Assembly: GCA_028285445.1 (NCBI GenBank)
Contig: JANQPQ010000038.1
Coordinates: forward strand, 62,001-126,000
DNA from: Cyclobacteriaceae bacterium
GTDB lineage: Bacteria > Bacteroidota > Bacteroidia > Cytophagales > Cyclobacteriaceae
DNA length: 64,000 nt
Direction of reading: 5' to 3'
This document shows positions 61,570 to 64,000 of this stretch, piece by piece. Numbering within the stretch: the stretch's first letter is position 1; every line of letters begins with the position of its first letter. The notes below the pieces were generated by a model. It made no database searches, was not told the origin of the DNA, and saw nothing but the letters and a program-made list of their open reading frames with translations. The position numbers and the translations under genes are program-made.

Positions 61570-63215
61570 ACTACCCGTAGCACTTTTGTTTCTGCTTCTT
61601 GGGTTATAACCAGTAAGAACAGGCCTGGAGTATATACATTCATGTCAATGTTTACCATGAACTGGGCTGCATTTCTCTGATAGCAGTTGTCGAGGACAGT
61701 TTGTCCACTAGGATTGATCAATTTCAATGCTATCTCCTCTAATTCAGGATCATTGATAACTATGCTTAGATTGTTATCTGTTGGGATGGGATAGACAGCT
61801 ACTCTGTCCTCTGTAGTAACTTCCAATATCTCGGAGAATCCGGAGGTGAAGTCGGCACTATGGGATCTTAACCGGTAATAGTAAGTAGTACTAATGTCTA
61901 AACCCTCATCTGCGAAAGAGGTATTATTACTGGTAATATTTGCTATGGCTGCAAAACCAGAAGATGCCGATTTTGATCTTTGTATCTCAAAGTTTTCCTC
62001 GTGATCATTAATGTCTTGCCATGATAATTCTACGGACGTAGGGTGTACATCGTCTACTGCCAAGTTAGTCGGAGGTGGAAATTCGACGACTTCAAAAGTA
62101 TGCTCATAGTTCATATCCTCGAAATCTACAGTAAAAGTCCAAAGGCCGGCTGGTTCGCTTTCAGTGATCTGAAAGGAACGAAACCAATAGCTAGAGCTGT
62201 AGTGGGACACATCAATATCAGTAGTCCACTGCTGGAATAAAGTTCCATCGGGCCTTAAAACTCTGTGGGAGCTGGTTTGACCTGACCTTTGATCTACAAA
62301 ATAGGTAGCAAAATAGACTAGCTGCCCTTTTTGAAATCGATTTTTTGCATTCGGATCTGTTTGCCCGTAACAGCCATAAGGGTTAGGAGCAATGGCATGT
62401 GTCATCAACCTGTTTATTCTGGATTGATAATAAGGGAGCTGATCCTCCCACAAACTCTCGCTTACCGTAGGGTTACAAGCTCCCTGGTATGGATCGAGTA
62501 CTCGACCTTCGCTGTCTTGAATTTCGAAATGGAGATGGGGGCCGGTAGAGTTGCCAGAACTCCCAACGACACCCAGGAATTCCCCTTGCTCCACTCGCTC
62601 ACCCACCTTTTTGGGAGTAGCTGAATTCCTTTTCATATGACCATACCAAGCCACAGTCCCGTCATCGTGCAGCACATACACTGCATTCCAGGCACTGCTA
62701 TTAAAGCTGCAGCTTTTATCTTGATTACCTTGTGCCTTAAGCACAATTGTACCGGGTGCCGCAGCAACAATCTCCATTTGCCCTTTTTCCATCATGTCCC
62801 AATCATAAGGGAAAGGGAATATATCGATACCAGTATGGTTGTAGCCATTTTCGGTGTCATAGCTTCGCGCGCCGCAGTTGTAGTCCCTAATTACTCCAGG
62901 GAAGTTTTCATTATGGTCAACATAGTTTGAAATGGCACTAATATTTTTATCATGGAAACCGGACGCCTGCTTAATAGGCCAATGAAATTTTACATTCTCA
63001 CCCTTAGTGAATTTAACTCCCTCCCTGATGTTGAAAGATTGAATAGCGTTCTGAAGCTGCTCACGGATTATAAGATGTTCTTCACGACTGAGGCAATTGT
63101 ATCTCATCTCTTCCCTGGTAACACCGGCACCTCCGTTTTCCTGTGCAGAGATGGGCTGTTGCCCCAAGAGCAACATCAGGAGCACTAAACCAAACAAAAT
63201 GCGTTGCGCCGCCAT
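61560..63215 (-). CDS. Secreted M23 metallopeptidase with T9SS sorting domain
   Basis: 551 residues. The signal peptide ends PISAQ. The LytM-type peptidase domain (about 105-245) has His127 and Asp131 (NHTGIDIF), His193 (YGHM) and the HLH motif at 227-229. A linker and fibronectin type III module (about 385-475, PTSVELSWQDIND) follow. The last 75 residues are a type A sorting signal (VYPIPTDNNLSIVI... ending RVVKK). It probably cleaves peptidoglycan or a substrate peptide outside the cell after T9SS export. All zinc ligands are intact. Confidence 0.9.
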   Translation of the reverse strand: MAAQRILFGLVLLMLLLGQQPISAQENGGAGVTREEMRYNCLSREEHLIIREQLQNAIQSFNIREGVKFTKGENVKFHWPIKQASGFHDKNISAISNYVDHNENFPGVIRDYNCGARSYDTENGYNHTGIDIFPFPYDWDMMEKGQMEIVAAAPGTIVLKAQGNQDKSCSFNSSAWNAVYVLHDDGTVAWYGHMKRNSATPKKVGERVEQGEFLGVVGSSGNSTGPHLHFEIQDSEGRVLDPYQGACNPTVSESLWEDQLPYYQSRINRLMTHAIAPNPYGCYGQTDPNAKNRFQKGQLVYFATYFVDQRSGQTSSHRVLRPDGTLFQQWTTDIDVSHYSSSYWFRSFQITESEPAGLWTFTVDFEDMNYEHTFEVVEFPPPTNLAVDDVHPTSVELSWQDINDHEENFEIQRSKSASSGFAAIANITSNNTSFADEGLDISTTYYYRLRSHSADFTSGFSEILEVTTEDRVAVYPIPTDNNLSIVINDPELEEIALKLINPSGQTVLDNCYQRNAAQFMVNIDMNVYTPGLFLLVITQEAETKVLRVVKK

Positions 63216-63224
63216 GAGTTTTTG

Positions 63225-63653
63225 TCAATCAGCGATGGTAGCGATACACTTCAACTCGATGGCAATTGGCGTGGGTAGGCTACTAATTTCAACTGTTGTG
63301 CGACAGGGCTGATTGCTGGCAAAGTACTCCGCGTAAATTTTGTTATAGGTTGGGAAGTCATCCTTCATATTCGTCAAGAAAACGGTCACGTCAACCAGCT
63401 GATCCCAACTCGATCCGGAATCTTCAAGGATCGCTCTAACGTTTTTAAATACCGAATGGCATTGAGCGGCAATATCATAGGCAATGATATTGCCGGAGCC
63501 ATCAAGCTCTACTCCTGGTATTTTTTTAGTTCCTTTCTCCCTTGGGCCCACACCCGACATAAACAGCAAGTTCCCTACTTTGCGTGCGTGGGGGTATAAC
63601 CCTACCGGCTCAGGCGCTTGATTAGAATTTAATATTGAATTGTCTTCACTCAT
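63225..63653 (-). CDS. RidA-family protein, 2-aminomuconate deaminase type
   Basis: 142 residues. The RidA core is present, with the active-site Arg in NQPCRTTVEISSLPTPIAIE. The PVGLYPHARKVGNLLFMSG start and VDVTVFLTNMKDDFPTYN agree with the aminomuconate deaminase branch found with kynurenine-pathway genes in Bacteroidota. It would release ammonia from 2-aminomuconate. It overlaps the upstream GNAT gene by 8 bp. The substrate is inferred from family resemblance. Confidence 0.82.
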   Translation of the reverse strand: MSEDNSILNSNQAPEPVGLYPHARKVGNLLFMSGVGPREKGTKKIPGVELDGSGNIIAYDIAAQCHSVFKNVRAILEDSGSSWDQLVDVTVFLTNMKDDFPTYNKIYAEYFASNQPCRTTVEISSLPTPIAIELKCIATIAD

Positions 63654-64000
63654 CTTGGTTGAAATGTTTAACCATGCAAATTGCAGTTGATGGACAAAAA
63701 TTCTGGAATTCGTGACTTTCTAAGATTGATATAGGGGCTTTCTCTCGAGCCATGATCTGGAATCCAAACCGGGAAAAGAAGCCCGAGGCAGCAGTAGTAA
63801 GTAGAAATAATGACTGCAATCGGAGCCCGTTCGCTTTTTGTTTTACTATAATCATAAGCTCTTCGCCCAGTCCGTTTCCTCTAAATTTCTCCAAGATTAC
63901 CACCGATCTTAGCAAACCGTAACTTTCGTACTTTTCGATACCGAAGTATCCAACAATTTCTCCACCTGCCTCCACTTTGTAGTAATGATCCGTACTCAGC
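63646..64000 (-). CDS. GNAT acetyltransferase (5' end beyond window)
   Basis: At least 117 residues are visible and the start lies beyond the window edge; an internal GTG at 63975 is not the true start, as the frame continues (LSTDHYYKVEAG) to the edge. VVILEKFRGNGLGEELMIIV is the acetyl-CoA-binding motif of GNAT enzymes and FFSRFGFQIM is typical of the family end. Compare ArsN/GNAT-type small-molecule acetyltransferases. It overlaps the RidA gene by 8 bp and is translationally coupled to it. Confidence 0.72.
   Translation of the reverse strand, partial: LSTDHYYKVEAGGEIVGYFGIEKYESYGLLRSVVILEKFRGNGLGEELMIIVKQKANGLRLQSLFLLTTAASGFFSRFGFQIMAREKAPISILESHEFQNFCPSTAICMVKHFNQDE

Noticed and set aside
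1-64000. tRNA genes, CRISPR arrays and mobile elements
   Set aside because: I looked in the intergenic gaps for cloverleaf cores, regularly spaced repeats, transposase or integrase motifs and found none; this was by eye, so a covariance-model search would be the decisive test.

Overview
The window reads as chromosomal DNA of a Bacteroidota bacterium, most likely of the Cytophagales type. This is inferred from several things: promoters of the form TTTG-N18/19-TAnnTTTG, an M23 peptidase with a type IX secretion (T9SS) C-terminal sorting domain, many FtsX/MacB-type permeases of about 800 residues, LytS/LytTR signalling pairs, families such as DUF3667, DUF1835, DUF2795 and DUF6428, and frequent GTG/TTG starts. 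Coding density is high. I saw no tRNA, rRNA, CRISPR array, insertion sequence, integrase or prophage gene. The two terminal genes are cut by the window edges.

1-20 kb: A minus-strand signalling locus opens the window. It holds a membrane-anchored protein with about ten SDHY repeats, a LytS-type histidine kinase, a tandem paralogue of that kinase that has lost its phospho-accepting histidine, a LytTR response regulator and a truncated DUF4097-like exported protein. Next come an orphan double-length ABC permease, a lipoprotein, guaA followed 2 bp later by a TPR plus periplasmic-binding-protein fusion, a DUF3667 zinc-ribbon membrane protein, an outer-membrane protein, hutI, a metallo-beta-lactamase-fold lipoprotein and a second large permease preceded by tandem palindromic repeats.

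20-38 kb: A tight minus-strand operon carries OsmC, DUF1835, an M20 peptidase and a small membrane protein. It is followed by a fused isobutyryl-CoA mutase (IcmF), a patatin-like membrane phospholipase, a THUMP RNA methyltransferase, TonB, and MsrP on the plus strand. An arsenic-response operon (arsR, DUF6428, arsN-like acetyltransferase, arsC) has no efflux pump. Then come an NHL-repeat lipoprotein that shares its N-terminal domain with the metallo-beta-lactamase lipoprotein, a voltage-gated potassium channel, sucD and a serine hydrolase.

38-64 kb: A second LytS/LytTR pair is followed by mostly housekeeping genes: rny, zapA, a ZapA-neighbouring coiled-coil protein, pheT, radC, rpsT, ispD, queA, recA, a PhoB/PhoR-like pair, a pseudouridine synthase and the rplM-rpsI-rpsB-tsf translation cluster. 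The window ends with an M23 peptidase bearing a T9SS signal, a RidA protein of the 2-aminomuconate deaminase type and a truncated GNAT acetyltransferase.

The parts that look least described are the kinase/pseudokinase/SDHY-repeat locus at 1-5130, the tandem operators before the permease at 17547, the shared lipoprotein domain, and the pump-less arsenic operon with its repeated operator-like sites.
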